Shown in pieces: positions 31,001 through 42,792 of a DNA stretch of 64,000 nucleotides (positions are counted from its first letter, which is position 1; each line of letters opens with the position of its first letter). The stretch is from Dipteronia dyeriana (taxonomy: Eukaryota > Streptophyta > Magnoliopsida > Sapindales > Sapindaceae), in the NCBI GenBank assembly GCA_032871835.1, contig CM065295.1, forward strand, positions 64,043,687 to 64,107,686, written 5' to 3'. The notes below the pieces were generated by a model. That model saw only the letters and a program-made list of their open reading frames with translations. It made no database searches and had not been told where the DNA came from. A program made the translations under genes and the position numbers.

Positions 31001-32098
31001 CAAAGTTATGTATCAGAGGAAGATGCATGTCAGATATTACAGGAAATCTATGGGGAAGTTTATGGAAACCATACCGGGGATAAAAGTTTAGCACACAAGG
31101 TACTTAGACAAGGTTATTATTGGCCTACTTTATTCTCAGATGCACAACGATGCTTGGAGAGCTGAAATAATTGCCAAAGGATTGCTAATGATATCCGAAA
31201 ACCCCCTGAACAACTCAGAAATCTCACTTCCCCATGGTCATTTGCCATGTGGGGCTTGGATTTGATTGGCCCAATGCCTGCAGGGACAGGGGGTGGAGCG
31301 AAGCATGCAATAGTAGCCGTTGACTATTTCATGAAATGGGCAGAAGCTGAAGCATTAGTGCATATCATAGAAACAAATACCACAAATTTCATGAAGAAGA
31401 ATATACTCTATAGCTTCGGAGTTCCAAACACTATCATCACTGACAATGACACCAAGTTCGATAACCTGAAATTCAGACAGCTGTGTAAAGAGTACTGAAT
31501 TGCCAATTACTATGCCACATCTGCCCACCCTCAAACAAATGGGTAGGTTGAAGCAGTAAAGAAAATCATCAAGCATACACTCAAAGCAAAGCTAGATGCT
31601 AAGAAAGGAAGTTAAGTTGAAAAACTTCCCAAAGTATTATGGGCATATCAGATGACAACAAGAAATTCAATAGGAGAAACTCCATTCACATTAGCGTTTG
31701 GAACAGAAGTTTTCATCCCCATAGAAACATCATATGCATCACCTTGGGTTAGGCTATATAATGAAGATCAGAATGTTGATATGATGTTACAAAGTCTAGA
31801 TGCGCTAAAAGAGAAAAGGGAGAAGTCCCGAATACGAAATATGGCATATCAATAAAGAGTAGATCGCCACTACAACTCTCATGTTCGGGTCAAGAAATTC
31901 CAACTAGAAGACCTGGTATTCAGAAAAGTGTCGTTGATTACAAAAAAAAAAGCTACAGGTTCCCTGGCTGATAAGTGGGAAGGCCAGTACAAAATTGAAT
32001 GAATAGTTGGTCACTGAGTATATTGGATTGCACGACCCGATGGAGGGGTCTTACCCCGACCATGCAATGACCAATACCTGAAGATTTTCTATCCTTAA
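31001..32098 (+). pseudogene. Element 2 integrase
   Basis: The rve core has D (MWGLDLIGPM), D (ITDNDTKF) and E within the NGQVEA-equivalent segment, where a TAG replaces the Gln codon near 31544. A TGA at 31496-31498 stands where element 1 has TAG (18032-18034). The C-terminus ends at IFYP with a TAA at 32096-32098. At least six stops in all. Inactive. Confidence 0.85.
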
Positions 32099-32640
32099 AA
32101 TTGTTTTTTGTTTCCTTTTAGTTAGGGAAATTTTAGTCAGTAACAGTTATTAGCTTTGGAATTTAAATCATTGTTGGTTTTGCAGCTATAAATAAAAATA
32201 AAAATCAAACTCGGGATTCCCGAAAAATAAAGCATATGATAATAAGAACATATGAAAAACGAGCATGATAATAAGAACATACAAATAGAATACTCGTGAT
32301 CATTGATTCTCAAATGGGCAAAGAAGATTGAAGGAGCATGCCAGCAGAGCAAGGTCAGTCGACCTTAGCAAAAAGGCAAACCCGATGCACCAGATTCTGG
32401 AGAAAGGCTCGGGGCGTTATTGGAAAAAATTCCGATGAAATTCACAGCTATGTTAAACGGTTCGAAAAGGCTTAACGATTCGATAAACCATTGCACAGAA
32501 AAATGGGGAGACGCCATTGGTAATGTGTGAGGACTCGAACATATGATTATGGTGAGCCTTGATGTAATGTTTGGGTAATAACTTGAGTATGATACACGAG
32601 TAAAACCACTTGTTTGTTTCAAGATGGCTCGGTAAATATA
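32099..32640. other. Element 2 spacer after pol
   Basis: Non-coding, collinear with 18635-19180 of element 1, with GATAATAAGAACATA repeats near 32240 and 32265. No domain-bearing frame. Confidence 0.55.
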
Positions 32641-33020
32641 AGCCAGTTGAATAAGATACTTGGCGTTGAAAATAAATGGGTAACGAAACCAAGTTTAATA
32701 AGATACTCGGTGAAGTTACCCAGACAAAAATTGCCAGTTTAATAAGATACTTTGCGTTAAAAATAACTGGGTAACGAAACCAAGTTTAATAAGATACTCG
32801 GTGAAGTTACCCGGATAAAAATTGACAGTTTAATAAGATACTTAGCACAAAAAGATTGCATTAGCCAGTTTAATAAGATACTTGCCACAAAAGATTGCAT
32901 TAGCCAGTTTAATAAGATACTTGGCACAAAGATTCTGTTAGCCAGTACAAGAAGATATTCGGCGTTAGAAGCAACCCCGAATAATAAAACCAAGTTAAGA
33001 TAAGATACTCGGTGAAATTT
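32640..33020 (+). repeat. Tandem array, GTTTAATAAGATACT core, element 2
   Basis: Eight or so cores alternate between TTGGC and TCGGTGAAGTTACCC endings. Two longer units of about 106 bp (from about 32645 and 32733) are near-identical, showing higher-order duplication. Two further units share the spacer AAAGATTGCATTAGCC. Confidence 0.85.
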
Positions 33021-34009
33021 CTTGAGCAATGAATCGGATTAAACCATTCAGTTTTCTGAATTATAGTTAACATGGAATTTCATTGATAATCTCTACAAGT
33101 GAATCTTTACAAAGATAATCTTTACAAAGGTGAAATCTCTGCAAAAATAAATCAAGGCTTGGGAAGAAGATTTGGAACTCTTGCAGATGCTCGGGTCGGT
33201 CACCATTTCGTACTCGTAGAGTAGACTTTCATTTGAAGGCCAAGTAATTATATTAACTGAATCATTGATCCATTTGCTGTAATCTTCTTCAGGGATCTGT
33301 CCGACATCAGGCACCAAACCTTCCACGCCCGACTTCTGACTGGCATAAAAGATCGAGAGAAAGTGCTCTGATGGAACCTCCAAATGCATGTGATGGGGTT
33401 TTTTTCCTCGACTGCGGTAATAAGCTCTTAACTCCTTCATTTGAGTCCGAAGATATTCCAGGGACCGATCCTCGTGGTTCTTGATCGACAGCTCCCAGTT
33501 GGTTCGGGCTTTTTCAGTTGCCTGATTCTTGACCTTAAAAAATTTGCTAGTTAAAACTAGCCCTCACTAAAATTTCTGAAAGAGAAAGGCATCATAAGCA
33601 GGGGATCTTTTAAAATGATCAACCCCCTAGACTTCAAGTTCCAGCCTGGCCTCTTTTGATAAGGATTCGACCGTCAAAGCTTTGCATTCCAAGTCTTCGA
33701 TCTTCTGTTCATATGCCGATTTGGACTGCTCCGTTTCCTGTTCAGCTTTGAGCATCGATTCCTGGGCAGAAGACAATAAATTTTGAAATGACATAGCCTT
33801 CTCCTCTACCAAAGAAGCTCTTTCCTCGGCCTCCACTTGCTTTTCCAAACAATGGTCGGTAAACACTCGGGTAGAGCCCACCTTATTTTGATAAGCCGAT
33901 TCTACAGAGCACGGCTATCCTCACTTTCTTTCAACTGAGCTTCAAGACGCCTTATTCGATCAGGTTGATATTGCTGCGTTTGAACCAGCTCAGTAAATTC
34001 GGCCACCAT

Positions 34010-34074
34010 CTATAAGGAAATAAAATTAAAAATCTAGCAAGCAAGACAAGATAAGAGTTGGGAATAAAACTTAC
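34010..34074 (-). other. Conserved aORF intron B, element 2
   Basis: 65 bp with donor GTAAGT (34074-34069), a T-rich middle and acceptor CCTTATAG; the exon resumes ATGGTGGCCGA. Element 1 has the equivalent 69-bp interval 20572-20504, but its donor is ATAAGT. Confidence 0.55.
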
Positions 34075-34854
34075 ATAAGATGCGCTGTTGAAAATATTAT
34101 GAAGACGGCTCGTTAGAGAAACATCCCTGAAATGGCTCCAATGATCATCCCCGATGAAAGCCCGGCCAGATGACATCGCTCTAAGCATATCCTGGGGAGA
34201 ATGATAGGAAGGACCTCCCGAAGATTCAGCCCTTACATCTTCAACCTCGGGGGGGAAGAAGCCCTTGTTCGGGTAAGAAGTCTCCGCACCCACCGATGCT
34301 TCAACATCAACGCTCGGGAAATCTTGGCCCCAGAGTCTTCATCACTAGAGTCAACAAATGAAACTACCCGAGGAACCTTATAAAGACGAGCGAAAGAATT
34401 GACCGCCTTCCATTTCTCAGCCCGAGAACGGTGGAAGCCGAGAGTAGCTGAGGGATCTTCCTGATCATTATCCCGGAAGGATTCAAAAAAGTCAGAATCT
34501 GTATTTACTCGACCATCAGAGGTTTTACCTCCATCACCAGCGTCCATCTGCTCGATAGAAACCATAACTGGGGAGCTCGATTCACCAAGACCATCACTTT
34601 GCCTCCCTCCTTTTTCAGGCAATTTCTGAGTGTGGTCAGCTGGGCCACTCAGACCACTAGACTTCCCTACGGTCGGTCGGGTGACTTCTCGGGGACATAT
34701 TCGGGGATCTGCTCATCAGCCTCATCAGGGTCCTCATCTGACTCGGGTGGGGAAATACCTTCTTTGCTCTAACGAGAAGCTTCTTTTTGGCTCGCCTGAA
34801 GGATTGACTTCACTTGACGAACTTGATCGTCGCAGACGATGTCCAAGTCATACA

Positions 34855-34939
34855 CTTAGAAAAAAAAATAGCAAAAAAAGAATCGCGTCAGAATATAAAA
34901 AGCAACATTTAAAAAAAAAGAGGTAGAAAGATCACTTAC
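34855..34939 (-). other. Conserved aORF intron A, element 2
   Basis: 85 bp with donor GTAAGT (34939-34934), a long T-rich tract and acceptor TTCTAAG. Removing it joins exon phases. In element 1 the equivalent is 21411-21330 (82 bp), also GTAAGT to TTCTAAG. Confidence 0.6.
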
Positions 34940-36224
34940 ATCGCTTGCAGTAGCCTGAAATCTGGCTAAAGAAGCCAAGATCTATCATCTTCTTCTCATT
35001 AAAAAGATAAATTCTGCTCTTTTTTTCCAAAGTACGAACTGCAACCCGAGCAAGTCTGGCCAGCTTAGTATCGTAAAATTCAAGTTTTTTCTTGTTCTAT
35101 ACATCAGGGATGGAACAAGAAAAAATGGGGAACCTTTATCACCGTCCGAGTCTTCCCAACCGAAAGAGTAACTTCAAGTCCAAGGTTCCCTCCGGCCAAA
35201 AACCAGTTGTTCTTCCAGTACTTGTTGGACAAAGGGAATCCCAATCTAAAGCCTCTCTTTTTGGCATCATCGGAGGTATCAACTCCCCGATTCACTTTTG
35301 TCCCCTTAGGGACCCAACAATCTGGCGGGTTAGACATGAGAAAATAAGTCCTTGTCCGACCAGACTGCCTTAGTGTGTAGAAGTGCCTTATTTCACTCGG
35401 GAAAGGCGGTGACAAGTTCATTCGGCTCCACATGTGCCACATGCACATCAAGATCTTGTAGCTGTTTAGGGCTAGTTGGGCTAGAGCGATCCCTGCTTCA
35501 ACAAGAAACCAGGTAATAAACGGCTAAAGAGGAAGAGTAACGCTGCAACAAAGCATGGACCCATAAATTGCCACCATGCCCGGGGAGGGTTCCACTCGCC
35601 TCTATAAACAGCAGAAGATAGTATGACTGAGTCATCCAAGTCGAATCGAGCACGATATTTTTCGATCTCATCTTCCCTAACCACATTCGGCTCGGTGTCA
35701 TACCCACTCGGGCGATCAACAGAAAAAGAGAGATGAGATTGTCTGAACTCTTCTTCAACGTTCTTCTCATCAATAATTTGTTCCCTGATCCGGACACTGC
35801 CCGAGTTGTGCTTATGAACTTTACTTTTACTTTGATGTTTCCCCATCCTCGATCGAAGAGGTATCCTGTGATCAGATACGACAGATTCAGAACTAGATTC
35901 AGAACTAGATTCAGAACTAAAACGGGCGTCAAGGTGAAGCCTAGAAACATCAACATCTAAAAATGGGGATTCGTCAGAGGGGATTTCCCCCAATATTCTA
36001 CGAGCACAAGAAACCGATTGAAAATCTCCACGATCAAGTGCTTCGAGAGCTATAGTAAAGAGTCGACGTCGGGAAGTCGGATTCATTAAAACTAACCTTG
36101 TGTGAAGAAACCTGATGTAGAAACTTCAACGGAGAATAGAGATTTTATGCGCAAAGAAACCTGAGTTGGAAAATTTCTGGTTAGAGTCTGAGAATAAACC
36201 AGGGCAACTCCATTCAGCAGAGCA

Positions 36225-36230
36225 TTTAAA
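36225..36230 (-). promoter_or_regulatory. Candidate TATA-like box (TTTAAA) for the antisense ORF, element 2
   Basis: TTTAAA is 139 bp upstream of the antisense ATG, the same as in element 1, with a flanking GCTATTAT word conserved. Confidence 0.3.
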
Positions 36231-36593
36231 GGGATAATAGCGCAAAACCCTAGGATCTCAAAAAGCGGGAAAAATCAAAAGATAGATTTGATGACGTAGA
36301 CGGCGCACTAGGGGACGCGTAGGTCGTTTCTCATAAATGGTATCGAGAAATGAAGCGTTAGAGGACACATGTTAAGAGAAAAACTGACCAAGGCCGTCAG
36401 AACTCCAAAACGTCGCAATCATTGAGATTTTGCGTAAGGAGGCATAATTGAATTTACATGGTCGCCATTAAGACACGTCATCATGACAAGATATTTACTC
36501 TGGCATTAATGAGACGTAAAAATTGAAGGGTTGATTAAAATACTTTTGCTCGGAACGAAAACCCTCTTTGGTAAAAATATCTTAAGGGGGTAT

Positions 36594-37498
36594 TGTCGTA
36601 TGTAAATTTTATCAGACGTACACGTCATTGACAAAAAATATAAAATTACCAGGTGGACATACAAATAGGCATTCAGAAAATATCCCTCAAGATATCATCA
36701 AAGAAGAGAAAACCGAGTAAATGTAAAAATAAGTATTGAACAAAACCTACTCGGGGATCAGTTGACGTCATATTCTACTCGGGATCAGTTAACGTCGCTT
36801 GGGGTTAGCTGATGTCATGTCCTACTCGGGATCAGATGACATCATTCGGGATCAGATGACATCATTCGGGACCAGATAACATCATGTTCTACTCGGGACA
36901 AGCATGAAGAAACCCGAATAAAAAAGCCCTGCTCGCACACGAACCAAGAATCATGTTAAAATACGCAAAGATATCCACGTCAAAGAAGAATTCCAAGATG
37001 AATAGAATACCAAACAGAAAAGGTTCCAAATTAGGCAACAATTTTATTTCTTCAAAAAAGACTACGTATTTTTAAGGAAAGTCCTAACTGGACTATATCA
37101 CTAAAATCTCATTTGATATCTATACAAGTCTCCGAGATAGGAAAGAAGACAGACTACTTCAAATAAGTAACTAATCATAATTAAATACAAAGATCTTTCA
37201 TTACTTGTACAAAAAGGATTAGGGTTCTATGCACATATAAATAGACCAATAATCTCGTCATAAAAATATATAGCAATATACATAGAGAAAAAAAAGAGAT
37301 CGAGAGTTGTAAATCTTTTTCAATAGTAGATTTTGGCTCAGTTGTTTATTCAACCACCCGTGGACGTTTCTCCGGTCATCGGAGTTTTACCACGTAAAAC
37401 TTGTGTCCAATTACTTTCTCCTTCTATTTCTCTTTGAAATCACAGCTAAAATCCAATCTTGTTGACTTTTCTCACGCATCCAGAAATTGACGTCAACA
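36594..37498 (+). repeat. Element 2 3' LTR
   Basis: 905 bp, TGTCGTATGTAAATT to GACGTCAACA. It is 21 bp longer than the 5' LTR because ATCAGATGACATCATTCGGG is tandemly repeated near 36831-36872. The TGACGTCA palindromes of the 5' LTR are partly lost (TGATGTCA, TGACATCA); one TGACGTCA remains near 36763. A TATAAATA box is at 37236-37243. Confidence 0.93.
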
Positions 37499-37510
37499 AT
37501 TGTATATAAT

Positions 37511-37564
<54 letters not shown>

Positions 37565-37701
37565 TAATATATAGAGTATTAATATCTATATATATATAGA
37601 TATATTATAATATTATATATATATATATATATATAATAATATATATTATTATATTTTATAATATATATAATCATAATATATTATAGAATAGTAATATTAT
37701 A
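37499..37701. repeat. R1 copy A2, segment 2
   Basis: After the ATTGT TSD the sequence reads ATATAATAAAATTATATAT, rejoining the R1 text seen uninterrupted at 12003-12025. A (TA)n microsatellite occupies 37512-37562. It ends at TAATATTATA, the target of the next insertion. Confidence 0.7.
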
Positions 37702-39395
37702 AGGTTATTATGATTTTAGTCCCTGTTGTTTACGTTTATCTGGGTTTAGTCCATTAATTTTTTGAATTACTTAATTCAGTTCACTAGTTATTTGACAATA
37801 CATAATCTAATCCTTTCTGTCCAATTCCGTTTATTTTTCGTTGACTTCTGTTAGGTCAAATGGGCATTATGGTAAATTTAGTAAAATCTTCTAGAAACCG
37901 GTCTAGAGGAAGGGTATAATAGTAATTTTCAAATTAATTTTAAAAAACAAATAAATATTTAAATTACTTAATAATTATTATTATCAAAATATTATTGTTA
38001 AAAAAAAATAAGCTTATTCTCTATCACATCCGATCCAAAGTTCCAAACCCATAAAAAAAAAAAAAAAACTCCCACCATATTCTTCAACCCCTAATCCACC
38101 ATATCAATCTTTTTCAATTATAAACACATCAATCTTCTACAATATCAAATAGATATCAAACAAAAATCCGTATATACTATTATCCAAAAAAAAAAAACCA
38201 AATTCAAATATTCAAACCAACTTCTACGATCTCTAACAAAAACCAAAAAAAATATTCATATTTTTTTAGATTTTTTCTGTGAATCAATTTTCCATAAATC
38301 CATCTTATTCAATATAAAACAAAAATCAATCTTCTATTATTAGGGTAGCAGATCTACAAAAAATTAAAAAAATTTTTGGAGAAGATTGAAGGACGATGAA
38401 GAAGAGAAAAGAGAAGATTTTGGTTGGAGAAAGAAGAGAGAGAAGAGAAGATCCGGTGATATGGTGCTATATGGCAGAGATTGCAGCGACGGTGGAGCTC
38501 TGATGGACGGTATGGGACGGCAGTGGGAGGAAGCAACAGTGGAGAAGAGGTTGCAACGACGGTGAAAGAGAGGTTGCAGTGGCGGTGAAGGAGAGGTTGA
38601 GCTTTGGTGGACGACGCTCTAGTTGGAAGGAGCAACGGTGGAGAACAAGTTACAGTGGCGATGAAGGAGAGGTTGCTGCGGCGGTGAAGGAGAAGTTGAA
38701 GTGGCGGCGAAGCTTTGGTGGACGGCTCTCGACGGCAGTCAAAGGGCGAGGCGGCAACCGGAGGTTTTGGCGGTTGTGGTGAGGTGGCTGTTGGTGATGC
38801 AGTTGAGGTTGGAGTTGGAGATGGAAAGGTTGTTGGTGATGGTGTGGGGTGTTGGTGTTGGTGATGGTGTGGGTTGCTGTGGTGGTGATTGATTGATTGG
38901 TGTGATTTGTGTGGTTGGTGAGGATCAGATGGTGGAGTGTTCCAGATCCTCACCAGAGATCTGATTATTTTTTTAAGAAAAATATTTTTTAATTTATTAT
39001 TATTTTTTAATTTTCTTTTAATTAATCTGTTTTTTTATTATTATTACTTTTTAATTGTAATTTGTTTTAATTCCTTTTTATTTTTTGATTTATGTTTTTA
39101 AAGTTTAATTAAAATAAGATTATTATTATTATTATTTAATTAGTTTTTTTATATTTTAATTTTAAATTTAATTTGTTTTTGGTTTTTCATTTTTTATTTA
39201 ATTATATATGAAATTACCATACTGCCCTTATCAGAAACCTTAATAAAGGATATTTCAGTCATTTTACCCTCTTACAATGTCAGTCCGTTTGTTTTAACGG
39301 AATTCCTAACAGAAGGACTGAAGTTAGTAATTTCAAAAACTAGTGGACTAAATCCAGATTAATGCTAACTAGAGGGACTAAAATCTTAATATCCT
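37702..39395. mobile_element. Mutator-like (long-TIR) non-autonomous element
   Basis: 1694 bp flanked by a perfect 10-bp direct repeat TAATATTATA (37692-37701 and 39396-39405). The ends are long inverted repeats: the left reads AGGTTATTATGATTTTAG then TCCCTGTTGTTTACG; the right in reverse reads AGGATATTAAGATTTTAG then TCCCTCTAGTTAGCA. Both continue with GGTTTAGTCCA-type text. The centre (38354-38953) is GC-rich and low-complexity. No transposase is seen. TIR length and the 9-11 bp TSD class suggest MULE; superfamily is inferred. Confidence 0.8.
38354..38953 (-). other. Pro/Ser/His-rich open frame inside the MULE-like element
   Basis: A 199-codon open frame is rich in Pro, Ser, Thr and His (HHHSNPHHHQHQHPTPSP-type text) with Leu-His-Arg-Arg repeats. 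On the other strand the same DNA reads as GGTGAAGGAGAGGTTG-type repeats. It could be captured host DNA or simple-repeat expansion. No domain is recognised, and composition makes real coding doubtful. Confidence 0.3.
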
Positions 39396-39740
39396 TAATA
39401 TTATATGTTATAATATATATATATATATATTAAGAGGGGCACTTTGGTCATTTAAAAATCTTATCACGTCTTGTCCTAACCATATCAAACGTATAACAGT
39501 ACAATTAATAGTTTATAAAAAATGATTTTTTTAGATAAAAAAAGTGAAAAACAAAATGAAAAACAAAAACAAAAACAAAAAACAAGTATTTCATGTTTTT
39601 CAAATATTTCACTTTTAACACTACTTTTGTTTTTTTTTTTTTTTTGAAAATAAAATGAAAACGGTTAATAAACGCGTTTTCGAAATCATTTTTGAAAAAT
39701 AAAAACGAAAACGGACTGAAAAACAGCTGCAGAACGGGGC
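39396..39740. repeat. R1 copy A2, segment 3 (right end)
   Basis: Continues R1 after the second TAATATTATA: GGGGCACTTTGGTCATTT, AAAAACAAAATGAAAAAC runs and CGTTTTCGAAATCATTTTTG, ending GCAGAACGGGGC. The end matches 1127 and 61309. Confidence 0.7.
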
Positions 39741-40199
39741 CTTAGTATAGATTTCCTCAATCCTCATCCTCATTTTCTTTCCCAATTTCATTTATTTTTC
39801 CATTTTGATTTTTTTTTTCTCCGTTTCTTCCATTAGACGATGTTTGATTGAAAATTACATATTAAAAAAAATTGCTTATATGTTATAATATGTCAAAACA
39901 ATACCAATAAAAAAGCAATTAAAATCAAATAAGGGAAATAGAGGAATACTTAATTTTTTAACACCAGGAATTCAAGCCCAATCATTTTTAAAGTCAAAAA
40001 TCTAGGTCACTCAGTGGTATCACTCTGATTTATGGAGTTCTTCTTCATTTCACAAGGTATCTCTTATTTTCTCAGGTCTGCATGATATCTTGTATTCATT
40101 ATTTTGATTTTATTGTATATGGACCTAGATTACACGGATTGATGTTTCTACTTTGATTTATTGCATGGTTTTATGAATATTAGCTCTTGATTTAAACTA
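39741..40199. other. AT-rich region, no gene seen
   Basis: No domain-bearing frame is present. TGGTATCACTCTGA at about 40015 vaguely recalls a copia primer site (TGGTATCAGAGC), but the fit is poor. Confidence 0.4.
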
Positions 40200-41579
40200 G
40201 GTAATATTTTATTATACCTATCATAGATCTATCTTAGAATTTAAATTAAACTAAATTAAAAAATGTAGCAGAAAATTATTTAGAAAAATCAATAAAGAAA
40301 AGCTAACTAGAGCCTTTTATCAACCACTAAACATTCATCCAATTCATAAACAATAATTGAGTTAAAGATATCAAACATGATGTAGATGTTCATGAAAAGG
40401 TGATAATGTCTCACTCAGATCGTATGATTCTCTCTTAGTTGGTATGTAAATTGTATGGTGTCTAAATAAATACTTATATTCCAAATTATAACATAGCACG
40501 GTGTCTACTTAGATTTAATAATTTGAATTCATTAAGAATGAAGAAGATATGAACATCACATAAGCCACAAAACATGGTATATATTCTAAGTAATTTACGA
40601 AACAACTTCCTTTAATTGAGTCTTATTCCAATTAATTGTTACAACCAAGGATAGATTCGTATGGTGTCCGACTTGTATCCTTACAACATAAATCCTAAAG
40701 TCATGCTCCTAAGGTGATCAGTCAGAGAAACCCAATAAAAGAAAGACGATTTTTATGGGGAAATTGAATTCATCATGTAGGAAAAATAATACTCCATTAA
40801 AGTAATGTCTATGAAATCGAAATGAAGTTTAGGGCTTCAAGTTATCCGTAGCTATGAAAAGTTTAGTTATACTTCATAACTATGAAAGCAAGTAAAAATA
40901 TTAAAACTAAAGAAAGGTAGAAGAAGCGAGAAAATAAAACTATAAAAGATCTTCAGTCTTCAATCTTAAAAAATGAATCTTTGTCTCTTCTCTTGAAGAA
41001 GCTCTGGATATTTATAGGTAACTTTTTCTTATAGATTCCCAATTTGCTTTGTTGTATGAAACACACCAAGTAGGAAATAAGATATAAACAAGGAATGAGA
41101 GTCCTTTCCTATCTTGGAGTTCTTCTTTGATGATTGATTCTTAATTTAAGTTTAGAAAGTTTTCCAAACATTTCTTGATCTTTTAGAGTCACTAGGATTT
41201 GATTTGGAAAGTTATTTTTCTTAATTCCGGTCCAAATCGGATTTCTTCCTTGTCAAGTCCCACGAAAGACTTTTTAGCTCTGACCTTTGGTTACTGAAAT
41301 GGTCATAACTTCCTCTAGAAAACTCGGATCGATAAAAATTTGGGGCTTTCTGAAAACTTATATATCACAGTCTGGTTCAATTTGAGGAGAGAGATATGGT
41401 CTTTGTAGAGGCATTTCTCGAAACTTTCTCTAAAATCATTTTTTTGTCTTCAAACTCACTTTAAGAGCTATCTCATACACAATCTCAACAAACATGTTAA
41501 AATATTTAATTTCACTCGAGAACATAACATAAAATATAGGAATTAGGGGTCTCAAATATTAACATTTATCAACCTAACA
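40200..41579 (-). repeat. LTR-like sequence on the minus strand (unclassified)
   Basis: Read on the minus strand it begins TGTTAGGTTGATAAATG at 41579, directly against the truncated gypsy remnant. It has a TATAAATAT word near 41010-41020 and is otherwise AT-rich and non-coding, like a retrotransposon LTR. The other terminus and a TSD could not be fixed, so the left boundary is approximate. Confidence 0.35.
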
Positions 41580-42717
41580 TTTTCCACTTCTTTTTTTATG
41601 GCCACACTCTTTTTTGGATTAAAGCTTCTTCGCTTTTGCACCACTAGTTTAAATTTTGTGTTGATGGCAAGGCAATGTGAAGTTACGTTCGTGTTAATGT
41701 TCTGCTTATCCAATCTTGATAGATTTTATCGATTCTTTTTCATTAAGAACTACATTCTATATGGGTTCCTTTTTTCCTTTTTTCCTTTCTCAGATTCTTC
41801 TCTTAGGTCATTTTCAAACTCACCAAGGATCTTTTCATCTTGTACTTCTCCGTTACCATTGACCACGCAAACAATATGGGATTTGGCTCCGGTTCTGTCT
41901 TAGAACATTGATTAGTCCATCGAGCCATTTTTAGGATCCTTTCAGTTCCCCAATCCCAAACTTTAAAGGAAACTGTAACTTCAAGGAATAGGTTTTAGTG
42001 ACTGCATACGCTTTGTTTAGGAAAGTTCTTCTTAATAATGTGTAGTATGACCAATGCTCTATGTCGACGACCACAAATTCGAGTAGGACCGTCTTTTGAA
42101 ATGAGGTTATGATGAACCTGACCGACAACTTGACAGTCTCTATGGATCTTACCTTGACGCCACTGAACCCCTAGAGTGGGACATGGAATAGCTCTAAGTT
42201 CTTCATATCCAGTATGAGTTAGTCGTAGACCTTTATGCTTAGAATATCAGCCGAGCTTCTATTATCAATCATTACCCGTAATATATTTCGATGTCTGATT
42301 TGAACTTCCATTACAATAGTGTTGTTATGTGTTGCATAGACCTTGATAGTATCTTCTGTTGTGAACAAGATAGGATCCTAGCCCTTTTTTACTCTTTTGG
42401 GACTTCATTGAATCAAATTAATGTTAGAGTCTCTTTGCTCGTACATGACTTCTCAAAATTATGAATTTCTTTCTCGGTTACCGTAACCTGTGGATGGTCA
42501 GTCAAAAATGGTATTGATAGGGCAATTCGAGTGTCATCCTTATAGTGTCATTTTGGGCTTTCCCTTTTATCTCGACCGCAGTCCCGAAGATCACTCTTTA
42601 AGCCGTCTTGTCAGCATTTTTCCATTTTCTTGAGAACATACTCCTTCAAGTGACCATCTCAGATCAAGCTCTTGATCTGGTCTTACAGCTGGTAGCACTT
42701 ATAAGTATTGAGAAATT
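41580..42717 (-). pseudogene. Protease and gag C-terminus of the minus-strand gypsy remnant
   Basis: The frame 42128-41931 contains TVLLEFVVVDIEHWSYYTLL and LNKAYAVTKTYSLKLQFP, matching the protease end of elements 1 and 2. Upstream on the minus strand, near 42700-42620, the text KCYQL then DQIKSL and DGHLKEYVLKKMEK matches the residues following the gag Zn knuckle. Several stops and frame changes. It lacks an intact active-site motif that I could read. Confidence 0.7.
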
Positions 42718-42743
42718 CCCTAGAAAGTGTGTGTCTATAACCT

Positions 42744-42792
42744 AGAGAGGGGAGGGGGGAGGGGGGAGGGGGGGAGGGGGGGGGGGGGGGGG
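42744..42792 (+). repeat. Poly-G tract
   Basis: About 49 bases of almost pure G broken by single A, in the position of the C-rich box near the end of the copia LTR. It is potentially G-quadruplex forming and could also be an assembly length artefact. Confidence 0.9.

Larger units (their letters stand above)
33093..36086 (-). pseudogene. Element 2 antisense accessory ORF (Tat aORF), spliced
   Basis: Starts at ATG 36086 (MNPTSRRRLFTIALEALDRG) and stays open for 201 codons. A Ser/Glu repeat (SSESSSESSSES) follows near residue 55. The central part (LNSYKILMCMWHMWSRMNL, SEIRHFYTLRQSGRTRTYF, CWVPKGTKV) resembles PF04195. A coiled coil (EAEERASLVEEKAMSFQNL) and a C-terminal block (HMHLEVPSEHFLSIFYAS) follow. 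Introns with intact sites: 34939-34855 (GTAAGT to TCTAAG, 85 bp) and 34074-34010 (GTAAGT to TTATAG, 65 bp), at the same places as in element 1. Frameshifts near 35480 and 33880 show decay. No biochemical function is known to me for this protein. Confidence 0.78.
25475..37498 (+). mobile_element. Tat-type Ty3/gypsy LTR retrotransposon, element 2 (complete structure, decayed)
   Basis: A 12024-bp element with both LTRs (25475-26358 and 36594-37498) and a perfect 5-bp TSD ATTGT (25470-25474 and 37499-37503) in R1. It has the same domain order as element 1 and high similarity throughout. Pol keeps one frame from RT to integrase but carries many in-frame stops. The two LTRs look roughly 95% identical by eye, so insertion is not very recent. 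Confidence 0.95.

Noticed and set aside
12091..37498. Treating elements 1 and 2 as a single composite element
   Set aside because: Each has its own LTR pair and primer site, and element 2 has its own TSD.
40010..40035. Copia primer-binding site at TGGTATCACTCTGA
   Set aside because: Only the first eight bases fit TGGTATCAGAGC and no LTR end precedes it in the right orientation.
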